The notes beneath the pieces are model-generated. The model ran no database searches. It was not told where the DNA came from and worked only from the letters and a program-made list of their open reading frames with translations. From the NCBI RefSeq assembly GCF_004379255.2, contig NC_056050.1, positions 18,779,514-18,843,513 on the forward strand: 64,000 nucleotides of DNA, read 5' to 3'. Below are positions 44,534 through 55,938 of this stretch, piece by piece. The DNA is from Salvia splendens. Taxonomy: Eukaryota > Streptophyta > Magnoliopsida > Lamiales > Lamiaceae. Position numbers and translations under genes: made by a program. Position 1 is the first letter of the stretch; each line of letters begins with the position of its first letter.

Positions 44534-44620
44534 CAAATGAATCAAGAAAGCAATAACAAATTAATAAGGCAATGCTAAGCTGATTTCTCTACCGCTAACT
44601 AAATGTTTGCAAAAGTAATG

Positions 44621-45279
44621 CTCCCTCTAAAACACGAAAAATATTCTCATTTTGCCATTTTTGGATGTCCACAAAAAATAGTCTCATTTCTAAAAGTAAA
44701 AAGTTTATCACTCATATTTTACCTACTTTTTCTCCTCTCTCATACTTTATTGACGTTACAAATGCCTTTCTACATGGAGAATTGAAGAAAGAAGTCTATA
44801 TGGAGAGCCCTCCTGGCTTTGAGGGAGACTTCAAAGAAGGGGAGGTATGTCGACGGAAGAAAACTTTGTACGGACTAAAACAGTCGCCGAGAGCATGGTT
44901 TGGTGGATTCAGTGAAGCAATGAAGAAATTTGAATATGAACAAAGCAATGCAGATCACACCTTGTTCCTAAAAAAGGAAAGGAAAAAAAGATTACTTGCC
45001 TATTGATCTATGTTGACGATATGATCATAACAGGAAATGATGAAGAGGAAAAATAGTCTCATTTCTAAAAGTAAAAAGTTTATCACTCATATTTTACCTA
45101 ATTTTTCTCATCTCTCATACTTTATTGACGTTTTCATCATATTTCTCTTAATTTACTTGCTTTTTCTTCCCTACTCTCTTACTTTATCTAATTTTTCTTT
45201 TATTCTCTTTTACTTTATCAATTTTTCATTAAAACTCATGTCATTCACAAATGAGACTATTTTCCGTGGAAAGAGGGAG
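44621..45279. mobile_element. MITE interrupted by a copia RT fragment
   Basis: The terminal sequences CTCCCTCTAAAACACG and CGTGGAAAGAGGGAG are inverted, as in Stowaway-like MITEs. TA follows the right end. The middle contains 291 bases of copia RT (44758-45048) flanked by an 84-base direct duplication of MITE sequence (44674-44757 and 45049-45132). Confidence 0.75.
44758..45048 (+). pseudogene. Copia reverse-transcriptase fragment inside a MITE
   Basis: The fragment reads TNAFLHGELKKEVYMESPPG, then KTLYGLKQSPRAWF. After one frameshift in an A-rich run near 44985 it gives CLLIYVDDMIITGND with the catalytic YVDD. Neither LTR nor other pol domains accompany it. It is similar to, but clearly diverged from, the corresponding part of copia-1. 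Confidence 0.85.
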
Positions 45280-45302
45280 TATCTATTCACATTCGAAAAA
45301 TA

Positions 45303-45517
45303 CTGCCTCCGTCCCCTATTAATTGTCCACTTTTATCATTTTTGTTCGTCCCCCGTTAATTGTCCACTTTCACTTTTTACAAAATGGGAGTGGGTTACAC
45401 GTTCCACTAACTTATTTTATTAAAATTTTATTATAAAACTAATATAAAAAAATGAGATCAATATATCACTAATTTTTTCAACTTAAAGTGGACAATTAAT
45501 GAGCGACGGGGAGGGAG
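45303..45517. mobile_element. Stowaway-like MITE
   Basis: The ends CTGCCTCCGTCCCCTATTAA and its near inverse (GACGGGGAGGGAG) are flanked by TA at 45301-45302 and 45518-45519. The length of 215 bp and the AATTGTCCACTT words are typical. Confidence 0.9.
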
Positions 45518-45959
45518 TAACAAAATAAACAAAGGTAGCAACTTCAAATCAATCCATAGCTAAAAGGAACTCGTTCAATTAAATAAAAAAAAAACTGACC
45601 AGAATCATTGTGAAGTGATTTCCCATTCTTAGGCTTCTCGATCGTAAACCAAGTGGGCGGCAAGGTCTGATTCGGCTCCTCCGCAACCCGCCAAACCGGA
45701 ATCCTGACCCGACCCGTCAGCTCTCCAGCAGCGGAGACATGAAAAAAGGGGTGACCGTGATCGTGATCGTGATCGTCGCATTTGTAGACGGAAACAAGCA
45801 GCTCATCGTTCAAATCGTGCACTCTGAAAACGAATTCCTCATTCCAAACCGGATTTTCAGTGTTCCTGAAAACGGCGGTCTTCGATTTCTGTTTCCCGAC
45901 TTGTAGGAGTTCTTCACTGCGACACCTCTGCCTTGTAACAGTTTCACATAGATCCTCAT

Positions 45960-46189
45960 TTCAGTGCCAATTAATTTCTTCTTGAAGGAAAAATAGCTCT
46001 TAATTATTGCCTAATGCCGCCGATTTTGAAACCACGTGGATGTGTGCAGAGATTGACACGGTGAAAAGAGATGGGAATATTAATTTTGTATTTCCGAAAT
46101 AGCTTTTTGTTTGGCGGTTTGAGTTTAGCTAATAAATTCTGTTGGATTTAGGCGAAATACGAAATTTCGCTTTTGTTGAATTCTAGAAA
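45960..46189. other. Putative 5' flank of the C2/GRAM pseudogene
   Basis: AT-rich, no gene. It lies between the ATG at 45959 (minus strand) and the decayed DHHC copy (plus strand), a head-to-head arrangement. Confidence 0.4.
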
Positions 46190-47490
46190 CTGGATTGGCT
46201 TCCATTTATATATATTTTAATTTGGATTAGCGTAGAATTATTTGATCGATTTGCGTTGACTAGAAATGTTGCTCACAATAATTATGACGATTGCTGTCTT
46301 GTTTTAGTGCTTGTTCAGATGCTACAAGCCTATTTTATGGAGTATGATAATTGAAGAAGATTTAGATTGACAATAGAGTTTTAGTTTTTGTATTGTCCCA
46401 ATTATGCATTCGATTATTGGAAAAATGGAGAATTTTTGTTTTATGGAAAAAGGGATTTATTGTTACCTACTATTTATTTACTTCAACTTGTTCCCTTGGA
46501 ATAGAATACTTAGCTGTAATTCATAGCTCTGTTACTCTGTATCTGTTTTCATACATGTTTACTTTTGAAAACTATAATTCTTGGAAGCATATAGTATGTG
46601 CATTATGTTATTTGAAACATCAATATTTTACCATTTTTAGATGCATTTTGGAATTGTATTGACATATTAGCTATATTTAAGATGACTTATCAGTTGGTAT
46701 AAAGAAGTCATGAGGTCAATCCTGAGTTGGTGCAATTAGTATCAATTAGGTCATCTTCTCATAGACGTTTATGATTGGATTGGTATCAATTACGTCTCAT
46801 CTCATATGAAAAACATTATTTTTGTTAATGATTTATGGCTTGAGTTGCAAGAGACTAACTTCAGAAGCATGAACTGTATTAGTTTATGTTGTTCTTGTGT
46901 ATCTATTTATTGCTAGTTTCTCAATGGGAACTGGTTTGAGTGTGCTGTTATGGCAGCAACTTAGTTTCATATATGTTGGAAAGACTTACTATGTCAAACA
47001 ACCGACGTGGGATACTCATATTCTATAACAGATACATTCATTTACTCATTCAAGGTTTTGAGGTGAACATCCATGTTCTTCATTCCAAAGACCCTCTTAA
47101 GACCCGGGATCAACTATATGATTATATGGCTGAAAAATCAGCAATGCTTTATATATCTAGATTTTTTTTCTCTTTTTTCTCTATATCTATATCAATGCTT
47201 GCCCACAATGTTCTTGTAAGAAAGCTAGTTCCCTAATTCTCCGGCTTATGTAGTTTCTGCTATATTTTCTGTAGGTTGGAGAGAATGATTGAACCAGTTC
47301 CTGATTCATTTCTTATGTTTGTTGTCTCGCCCAAGATTAATTAGATATGTAAATGCCCAACAAGTAATTATGGGAGCACTGCTTATTTTTGTTGTGAGTT
47401 ATCTCTGCTTTTCTTTGAGATATCGAAGATCATCATTTTTTCTAATATGCAGTGATCAGATAGTTGAGATTGGCGGATGGAGTTTTGCAT
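46190..47490 (+). pseudogene. Decayed partial copy of the DHHC acyltransferase gene
   Basis: Segments match the intact gene in the same order. Intron 1 sequence at 46225-46445 matches 2005-2345. 46480-46560 matches 2905-3050 and 46640-46740 matches 3220-3300. Exon 4 coding sequence at 46880-46990 ([20 protein letters not shown]) matches 4425-4530. 3' flank at 47140-47350 matches 4825-5020. Exons 1, 2 and 3 with the DHHC motif are gone, so no enzyme can be made. Shared introns show this is a DNA-level duplication and not a retrocopy. Confidence 0.85.
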
Positions 47491-47605
47491 GATTTTCACT
47501 TGTTTATGATTGCGAATTTTTTTATTGCATGTTGTTTTAATTTCACATTCCCAACCGTAATTTTATTACTCCTCTCCGAAAAATACAAATCCCAACAAAC
47601 AATTA

Positions 47606-47857
47606 CTCCCTCAGTCCCACAATAATTGTCACTCTTTTTTCATTTTGGTCCGTCGCACAATAATTGTCACACTACATTTTTACCATAAATGGTAAGAAAA
47701 ACTCACATTCCACTAACTCACTTCACTCATATTGTATTATAAAACTAATATAAAAGAGTGGGTCCACATCCCACTAACTTTTTCAATCAATTTTTCTTTA
47801 CATTTCTTAAAACCCGTGCCAACATCAAGAGTGATAATTATCGCGGGACTGAGGGGG
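47606..47857. mobile_element. Stowaway-like MITE
   Basis: CTCCCTCAGTCCCACAATAA and its near inverse (TATCGCGGGACTGAGGG) form the ends, flanked by TA at 47604-47605 and 47858-47859. It contains AATTGTCAC words. Confidence 0.9.
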
Positions 47858-48279
47858 TATTACAGCTTTACCTTGACAGCATTCTTTCACCTGCCTGTCA
47901 CGTAGAAGTTAAAATGTGCGAGGCTATTATATTTTGACAAAAATCTCCCTAAAACTCTAAAGTGTATTTTAGATAAAAAAAAGTTCAAAGCAAACCCAAT
48001 GATATTATATCAAAGTTCATAAATGTACGACGATATTTTTAAAGAATGAGTTTCCAAAAGGTACTAAGTATAATATTTCTTCCATAAAACAGAAATAAAT
48101 TGGATTTTCTTTTTTTTTTCTCACATAAATAATCCATACATTTATAGAATCGTTTTTTCCTTTTCTTTTTTCTTTATTATTTATGAGATCTACCTTCCAC
48201 TTTCAATGAATTGACACCCTTACTGTTTATTACTTCTGCTAACTTATCATCCTCACATTTTATTATAAAACTAATACAC

Positions 48280-48436
48280 TCCCTCCATCCCATAATAGAT
48301 TGCATACTTGGATAATGGTATGAGATTGTAGGAGATATTGTTTTATGTGTTAAGCGGGGTAAATATATAACTCATGCAAAATGTTTCACCTATGTTTTAT
48401 ATTATTACAAAAAGTTTGAAGTTTACATAAATCATA
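48280..48436. repeat. Possible truncated MITE end
   Basis: CACTCCCTCCATCCC at about 48279 looks like one Stowaway-type end, but no matching opposite end is seen. The sequence runs into AT-rich words (AAAGTTCCATTTGTGTTT) that recur to 48960. Confidence 0.35.
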
Positions 48437-48639
48437 CTCCCTCCGTCCTAAGGAAGATGACCCTTTTCATGGGCGGCACAGAGTTTTATGCAGTTTTATT
48501 CTGTGTATTAAGTGGAGAGGGGAAAGTAAGAGAGATGAAATAAAGTAGAGATAAATGTGTTTCCATTTATAGAAATGAGTCATCTTGGATGAGACAAACC
48601 AAAAAGGAAAGAGGGTCATCTTTTAGGGGACGGAGAGAG
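48437..48639. mobile_element. Stowaway-like MITE
   Basis: CTCCCTCCGTCCTAAGGAAG and the inverse of GGGGACGGAGAGAG form the ends, with TA at both sides. GATGACCC and GGGTCATC extend the inverted repeat. Confidence 0.88.
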
Positions 48640-48973
48640 TACAAAAAGTTCCATTCGTGTTTGATTTTAATACTTCCATCATGTGTGTTTAACCGACATA
48701 GTTTAAAGTTTACATAAATCATGCAAAAAGTTCCATTTGTGTTTCATTTTAATACATTTCATCATATGTGTTTAAACGGAGTTAACTTTTTACATTGTAA
48801 CAATATGAAACAATGATAAAACTTTTTGTACCAACATGAAACAATTATGAAACATTTTGTACTTCACATAAACAAAGAGTTAACGACATCTAAATAAAAA
48901 TAACGGAATGTACTAAACTGAAACACGAATAAAATATTTTGTATGATTTATATAAATGATGCAATAATTATTA

Positions 48974-50300
48974 GCACTAAAAATACCTGCAAGCATACTG
49001 GGTAGATCTAGTATAGCTAAAGGTCAGTACCGGGATATCGAACACAAGGAATAAGATTGCAACTGTCTATCATATACTAAGCGTCATATACTATCTAGAG
49101 ACACAGAGTTTTTTGTTTTGCATTTATAAACTCGACATAAATAAATAAATAATAGAAAATAAAATAATACAAAGTAGGCAAAAGACACAGCGTTTTAGGA
49201 TCCAACTACTACGACCTAGTGATGATTAATCTCACAGAACCTTTACCTTTATGTGTCTCGAGGATTATTAAGAAAGTCACGATTTTAGGATAAGCCATCT
49301 CTCGAGTGCACCTATTCAGTAGATTAGACTCTACCTATCAAAGTCTCCTTCCAATAGATTAGATTCTAACTCCTTAAGTTCTTAAGACTCAAGCCCTCAC
49401 AAAGGGTCCTCTCTCTCGAGTGCAAATAAACCTATGTGTTGTACTCATTCTTTTTACCACGTAAAACTAGCTATCTCTCGATTAATCTAGTTAAACGGAT
49501 ATAGTTCTAAAGTTGGCCAGACAAAAGAACAATAAAAGCACAAGAACAAGCAAAACAATCACAAGAGCTAGGAAAAGTTCAATTCAATAAATCAAAACAT
49601 GTTCATAATAGTGTTCACCAAAAAATCTACAAAGTATGTTTAACTACTCATAGACAAGTAGTAAAAATAATAATAAAAACACGAGACATGAAATAATTTG
49701 ATAAAACCCAAGGTTGAATCTTCTATCTTCAGTCTTCTCTTGTCTGGATCTGCAGAGCTCTGCTCCAATGGAAAATTGATGAATTATGTGTGAAATATGT
49801 GATGGAAAAATGTTTAGAGAGGGAGAAGGATTGGAGGCTCTGAGATGAAGATTATGAATTAGGTTAAGAGGTATTTATAGGCTAGAAAAATGTTTAGTTT
49901 TGATAATTTTCGTGCCCTACAATAATTTTCCTTGAATTTCAACATAATTTCCGTCAGCTTTGACTGCACTGCGTAATGTTCGTAGAATAATCATAACTTT
50001 CTCCACAGAACTCCGATTGAGACGTGTGAGGTATCCACGTGAAGCTATTTGAAGACGAGGAGAATGGTATGAATTAAAATCTGATTGGACTTCAACACTG
50101 CCCGGAAACTCAGCTTGAACTGAGGCTGCTGCACCTAGGACTTTTTTACTTTTCTGCCTTTTTCTATCATTTCTCAACAAACACGTCAAAATAGCAAAAT
50201 GTATAACATATGCATTTTAAGAACATAATTTGCATAATTAACATTTAAAACGAACCAAATCTAGTTCTTAAAATATGGAAAATCCGTGTTTGTCAATAAA
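48974..50300 (-). repeat. Probable solo LTR (gypsy-like), minus orientation
   Basis: The block is bounded by AT-rich local sequence and has the style of a retroelement LTR read in reverse, with GGTCAGTACCGGGATATCG near 49024 and a GGTATTTATAGGC TATA-like region near 49870. No coding sequence is present. I could not settle target duplications, so the boundaries are approximate. Confidence 0.4.
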
Positions 50301-51350
50301 CTTTAAACTTTTTGTGCTAATATAAAAAAAAGTGAAACATTTTCTATGAGTTATGTATTTACCTCATGTTAAGTGGATAGAGAAGTAGTATATTTTTATT
50401 AATGTGATAGAGAACTTTTTTCTAAAAAGGAAGTGTGACACCTTTTGTGTGACAAACTAAAATGGTAAGTGAGACATCTATTATAAAACAGAAGGAGCAT
50501 ACAAGTAGGACCCACATTCCACTAACTTTTTCAACTCACATTTCACTATATTTGTTAAAATTCATGCCAAGTCAAAAGGGTTCAGTTAACCGTGAATGGG
50601 GGAGTATTAAAACCCATTCATCTCCAAGTAACATATCTCTATGGGATAGGAAGATTTGAATATAGTATAAACTAAAAATGCAGTTCTATATTCATATTGT
50701 TATATTGTTATATACTGTATTAGTTTTATTTTTATAATAAAACAAGCAGGAAAATATTATGGCTCATTATGCACTGCCGCAAACCAAAAGACACATCCTA
50801 TCTCTTACATAAGTAAGTTTGGAGATAAGCCATAATTTTTTCCACCACCTATGTATAGAAGTCAAGATTATTTTTAATTAGTACTAACACTACACATTTA
50901 TTGGTATTTTTGGGTTGAAAATTGTTATTAAAATATCTTAAATCTTATCCTGTGTGATTCAGTGATGATTCTATCTCATCTATATAAGTGTGGATAACCC
51001 TTTAAGGGATGAATGAATAATTTCTAACATGGTATTAGAGTGACCCTAGTAGATGATGGATCTCATTATCTCCTATCCACTCTATCTCACAAGTGGAAGT
51101 CCAGTGTTCATTTCATCCCACATCGATGATGGATCTCTTATCCCTTGTCTTGTCACGTGTGGAAGTCTGATGTCAATTCTAGCCCATATGTGCGCAGTAA
51201 GGATCACCTAATACATTTTCTATTACATTTGGCATTTGCTAATACACCACTATAAAGTGGATAGATGGATCCTACATTTAAGAGAATCCATTCTCAATAC
51301 AACCTCTCTCCTCTATTTTCTTTCTTTATTATTATAATAACAAATGCAAT
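50301..51350. other. Intergenic AT-rich sequence
   Basis: I see no gene. Phrases such as GATGATGGATCTCATTATCTCC and its variants near 51054 and 51126 recur, and ATGGTATTAGAG near 51030 resembles a degenerate retroelement primer-binding region. Fragments of MITE-like sequence (50460-50620) are also present. Confidence 0.4.
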
Positions 51351-51683
51351 AGTACAAGTTATAAACACAAATTTTGCATGTTTTTAGCGCCTTTATTTGG
51401 CAATTTTGGAATGTCAATCACGCAAATAGTGTTCTTAATTGCATATTTTATACATTTTGGTATGTTTACGTGTTGTGAGAGAAATGTGCAAAATAGACAT
51501 AGAAAAAGGCAGAAATGAAGTCCGGAGAAAACGGACCAGAAGAGCGGTTCTAACTCAATGGCCGCTGAAGATGTCCTTTTTCGTAACAAAGAACTCAGAG
51601 GTCACATGCAAACTAAAACATATAACGTTGCTCAACTTGATCAAGTCAGACAATAAATGGTTCAAGCTGGCTAACAACTACTA
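51351..51683. repeat. Retroelement-derived flank of a solo LTR
   Basis: The stretch begins GTTATAAACACAAATTTTGC, which resembles the start of a large gypsy LTR, and continues without coding potential to the solo LTR. Related-looking non-coding sequence continues at 53055-53677 and 55207-55545, so an older element may have been split by two later solo LTRs. Confidence 0.35.
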
Positions 51684-51688
51684 GTCGC

Positions 51689-53049
51689 TGGGTATGCAAA
51701 CGGAGAGACATAGGACCTTCAAGACCCCACAATAATATTAAACTAGTAAAGGGAAGTAAGGGTCGAATCCCTCAGGGACATATGCGAGTAGAGTTGGGAT
51801 TGAGACATTTGTGAGATTTGGTTGCGGCCACGCTTTTTAGTGGGTTAAGTTTAAACTAAGGAAAATGGAACTGATCAACTAACTAAACTAAACTGATCAA
51901 GCTAGACTAGAGACATCATAACTAAGGAAAGGTAACTTGATCAACTAAGCTAAGAACAGAAAGGTAAAAAGCAACTTGGGACCACTGACACAAAATAAGC
52001 GCACTACTAAAAAGCTGTAAACATCAAAAAGGTGACAGAGACTGCAATGCTAACAAACTACTATCTTCTTCTTCGCTAAACAGCTAAATAAAAACAACGA
52101 AAACAGATCTAAACAGAGCAACAAACAAAAAAACATAAATCAGACAAATGAAGCACAGATCCATAGGGAATAGACATATAGAATAGCAGATCCAAAGTAT
52201 ATAACCTATTCTCATGCAAGTTGGAGAACTAAAATGTAAATCTACCTACGAGAAAACATAAACAAGGCAGAACTAAAGCAAACGAAAGCAATCAAAGTAG
52301 AAAACATCAGATCCAACACAACTTGAACTAAAAACTCCATATCATAAATGATCTTCGGTGAACGTAACTAAAACAGAATTCCAAACAATGATTCAAAAAG
52401 CGATTAACGATGGAAAGTGAACTAGAGTAGTAACTGGAAGAAAAACATTAAAAACAACTAGGCTACGAAAATGATGAACTAAAAAAAGAATAGAAATTGT
52501 TTTAACCCCTCGGGGTGTAACTAAAATTCCAACTACGAAGACTTCTACGCAGATCCAGGTCACTCCTTCCTTGACGAGGAAGAAGAGATGAAAACAGAGA
52601 TGGAAACGGCGACTCCTACTGCCCATCCTGTGTGCAGTAGGAGGTGATGATGGTGATGATGGTGTCGAACTCCCTTCTTGTGTGCACTCCCTCCGTATTT
52701 ATAGGTTGATGTTGGGCCCAAATCCCTAGGGTAAGCCCATCCTGTCTTGAGATTTATGCCCTTGAGATGACATCTTTTCTCTCTCCTCTGACTCATCACT
52801 TCATGTGGTAAACTCCACTTGATCAACTTGTCGGTTGGGCAGACTTCACTGTTCGTACGCAACTGATCAACTTGGCCTCTTTTCTGGCCTTTTTTCACTC
52901 ATTTTCTGAGTTGATCTAGTTGGTCCTGCACTTGCCGCTTTTACACTTTATAGCCCCCTGCACACTCAAATTCACCATTCTTTACGCACATTATCAGCCA
53001 TGTTAGTGTAATATACCTTGCAAAACCATGCTTGTAACAAGCCCTATCA
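51689..53049 (-). mobile_element. Solo gypsy LTR (LTR3), 1361 bp
   Basis: GTCGC duplications at 51684-51688 and 53050-53054 flank a sequence that runs TGGGTATGC...CCCTATCA. In element sense it is TGATAGGGC...ATACCCA. Internal words (TGATCAACT, AAGGGTCGAATCCC) and general layout resemble LTR2 at 18701-19739. Confidence 0.9.
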
Positions 53050-53054
53050 GTCGC

Positions 53055-53677
53055 CAAGCTCTTCATCGACGTCGAAGCATCGAATTGGAGCCTGCAACGG
53101 AGTTACGACCATCGACCGCTGAGCACAAGTCAGCGGCCGCCGAGAAGTGTCTGAGAGAGTGCAGAACAAAGTCAGCGATCCGCTGAGATGTTGTTAGTGG
53201 TCCGCTGAAAGTAGGATGCCGAATAAGTTTGACCTATTCTTCTCCAAGACTTGCCTTTATAAGCTATAAATACTACCATACTGAGGAAAACAACCACAAC
53301 TTTATAAATACGCCTCATACCTCATCATTCAGGAGAAACTGTTACACTAGAGAATTCCTTTCCAAAAAGATCATTCTGCATTTGGAGATTGGAGCAAGAG
53401 AATAGAAGACAAGAATTTCACCTTCGGGTTTAATCATAGAGTAGCTAAATTTGTAATATTATGGATTTTGTTACTTTCTTCATGAGTTGCTAAATTTGTA
53501 GAATTCTGGGGTTTGAAAAGTAGTTCTTCATGTTTATTTGATTTCTATTTTGATATCCAAGACTTTTATTTACTTCGTTCAATTTTGTTATATAATGCCT
53601 CAAGTTGCGTGACACATCTTGCTGATATATTGGCATCTGGGGAATCGAGAGAGGATTCATATGTTAGATTCAGATTG
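53055..53677. other. Non-coding sequence between two solo LTRs
   Basis: GC-rich at the start (53055-53220), with several AGTCAGCGG or CGCTGAG words, then AT-rich. A TATAAATACTACC at about 53261 could be the promoter of an old LTR. No ORF of interest. Confidence 0.35.
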
Positions 53678-53682
53678 ATGAC

Positions 53683-55201
53683 TGATAAGTCGCATTCTAG
53701 GCCTTGGTTACTGGTCAGTATGATGTGCATATTTGAACTTTATCTGCAAAACAAGTTGCTTAAGTGTGCAGGTTGAGTGTTCCAGCCAGTAGGCAAAGCT
53801 TCAGATACTTCAGGTGAAAAGGGCGTCAGGACGATTACGTACTGACCAGTATACATGCAAAAATGGCTCGAGATGGAGAAGATGGATAGCTGGGACAGAT
53901 CAACCGCTAGCAAGGGGGCAAAAGAGTCATTTCACGCCGAGAGTCGACCCTAAAAATCAAGGGAGGCCTCCCTATATAAAGAAGTCACTTGGAGAGAGAA
54001 TCATGATCAAGTAGTTAGTGAACTCCTAAACTTAGCTAGCAATCTCACTTCGGTCAATCATTCCTTCAGCATTATCTTTCGAGTTTCTCGTTCCTCGCCA
54101 CAGCCATGGTTACTTGAAGATCGTCAGTTTCCTAGAGTTCCATTCTCTCGTTCCAGCCAGCTTGTTTCCGCCGTGTTACTGTTCTATCGCCCGAAGTGGC
54201 AAAACACCTTTTACTTGCTTTTTTAGTTTTCGCATTTAGTGTTCCTTCGTTGGATCTGCTGTGTTCTCAAACAATTTCGTACTTTAAAGTTTTAGTTGTG
54301 ATTCTAAACGTTTTCTAAGTGCTATGAAGTTGTTTTCGTTTTGGTTCGTTTCGTTTTCTCTTTTCTTTCCGCCTAGATAATTTAGATCTAGCTGTTACGG
54401 TAATCTCCAGTGTTGAATCGCATGTTTTAAGTTACATAGTTAAACTTTCTGTGTTCACTAGCCTAGATTGTCTTTAGTTTTTAGATCTGAATTAGTTAAG
54501 TGTGGAAAGCCCTGTTCACGTGGTTTCTGCATACTTGCATGTCGACCAGTGGGCGTAATCGCAGTTTCGGGTTTCGATCTGTTTGTTTAAGGTTTAATTT
54601 GTAGATCTGGTTTCTTGAGTTGTTAATCGGTGTTTTTAATGGTGCTGGATCTGGTTTGTTTTTCTTCTGATTTAGTTTGTGTTTGTTGAAGAAGATGATG
54701 TCCATATCCAATGTTGGGGACCACTTTACTTTTTAGATACCTTTTTGCTTTTGTCCTTTACTTTTAATTACATCCTGCAGATCTGTCAGCCTAGTCACCA
54801 CAACTACCACTTATTCCCTGCTTTTCTGTTTAGCCTTTTATAGAAACCTAGTACTTTCCGCATATTTTCTGTTACACCGCATTCACCATAATTCCACGTA
54901 CACCACTACATGTCGACCACCATTCACCCTTCCTAGTCAGTAGGACACCATCTTAATTTCCCGTCTAGGTAGAGACTCAACCCAAGCGTGGTAGCTAAAC
55001 CAAACCCTTCCAGAATATCACCACAATCACTCCAACCGTCACCATCTCTGTGGGATTCGACCCCTACCTTCACTATACTACCCAGTAGAAGAGGGTTGAG
55101 GATTTATTGATACCAGGTTTAGGCTTAGCAGGGGATTGTTTCATCCTGATCAGTAGGATACATCCTTGCTTGAACGACACCTACGCAAACCTGCTCTTTC
55201 A
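53683..55201 (+). mobile_element. Solo Athila-type LTR (LTR1 family), 1519 bp
   Basis: ATGAC duplications at 53678-53682 and 55202-55206 flank TGATAAGTCGCATTC...CTGCTCTTTCA. It matches LTR1 at 39755-41723 in the same orientation and LTR1 at 18051-18564 in inverse. It supplies the reference for interpreting the gypsy composite. CCTATATAAAGAAG near 53972 is a likely TATA region. Confidence 0.93.
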
Positions 55202-55206
55202 ATGAC

Positions 55207-55600
55207 ACTGTAGTTAATATCCCAAAAAAGGTAAACCTAAGAGCGAGGGCATTATAAGGGTTTAAATGTGCTTTTAAGAGTTAATAGCTAACCTTAATGC
55301 TTTTAATCCACGATGTTAGCTCAACTTCAAAATTCGCTGACTCGCCCTAGTAACCCTGAAGTCATTGTTTGAATATCATAACTGTGTGTTGAATAATCTA
55401 AAGTAGTGATACCTATCATTGGAATTCTATTGGTTCCATTGTTTTGCCATTCCCCTAATGGGTTGTTGTTTAACAAACGCATAATGTCCACTGGAATAAT
55501 CATGGATTTTATCAACTTGATGAATTAAGTACATTCGATCTAATAGAATGATTTTGCCGTATCCAGACTAATACCAATCCAAGCCATTTCATGAATAAAA
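55207..55600. other. Unassigned sequence left of the organelle fragments
   Basis: No recognised gene. The minus-strand ORF of 62 codons at 55327-55515 resembles nothing known to me. Part of it could be organelle-derived, but I cannot support this. Confidence 0.3.
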
Positions 55601-55603
55601 TGT

Positions 55604-55750
55604 GAAGGGTTATATGATATATCCGGTGTGGAAGTAGGCCAACATTTCTATTGGCAGATAGGGGGTTTCCAAGTACATGGACAAGTACTTATTACTTCTT
55701 GGGTTGTAATTGCCATCTTATTAGGTTCAGTTACTATAGTTATTCGGAAC
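55604..55750 (+). pseudogene. atpI: Plastid atpI fragment in nuclear DNA
   Basis: The frame [20 protein letters not shown], then [20 protein letters not shown] and SVTIVIRN, matches the N-terminal region of ATP synthase CF0 subunit a (atpI), a thylakoid membrane proton-channel subunit. Only about 49 codons are present, without the initiator region and with no downstream gene body, so it is non-functional. It is the first of at least three unlinked organelle segments joined here, as in nuclear plastid DNA (NUPT) mosaics. Confidence 0.88.
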
Positions 55751-55825
55751 AGGAGAAGCAGAAGCTCTTTTAAAATAAGCTATTCAGGTGTCTCTACTTT
55801 AATAGTAGTCAAAATGGTTACTATC

Positions 55826-55938
55826 AATGGTGTATAAAAACTCGAAAAGATGTTATCATAATAAATCTAAAACGCATCAACCGACCTGGTCTACGAATCT
55901 ATTTTAACTCTCAACTAATTCCTAGAATTTTAGGAGGT
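55826..55938 (+). pseudogene. rps8: Plastid rps8-like fragment
   Basis: [19 protein letters not shown] and [15 protein letters not shown] resemble the central part of plastid ribosomal protein S8. About 37 codons are present. The preceding 75 bases are unassigned and may be organelle-derived too. The assignment rests on the RPGLRIY and PRILGG motifs. Confidence 0.65.

Larger units (their letters stand above)
43656..45959 (-). pseudogene. C2/VASt/GRAM-domain protein pseudogene, 5' part
   Basis: The start is ATG 45959 (MRIYVKLLQGRGVAVKNS). A deletion with frameshift near 45900 follows. The first C2 domain then continues as KSKTAVFRNTENPVWNEEF and RVHDLNDELLVSVYKCDD, with a striking HDHDHDHGH run. 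Exon 1 ends at 45600 with a GT donor. Exon 2 starts at 44162 after AG (KILPALSPHGR) and includes MKALAGRLEKLFHNKNEAP. A SINE with its duplicated target follows, then RDETSSELSTQSDNEDC and FEDSTFEELIE up to the copia-1 target site. Removing copia-1 joins this smoothly to 15158. Intron 1 (44163-45599) is filled with repeats. The N-terminal deletion alone would inactivate the gene. Confidence 0.88.

Noticed and set aside
55327..55515. A 62-codon minus-strand ORF beside the organelle mosaic
   Set aside because: It has readable composition ([20 protein letters not shown]) but I could not match it to any plastid, mitochondrial or retroelement protein.
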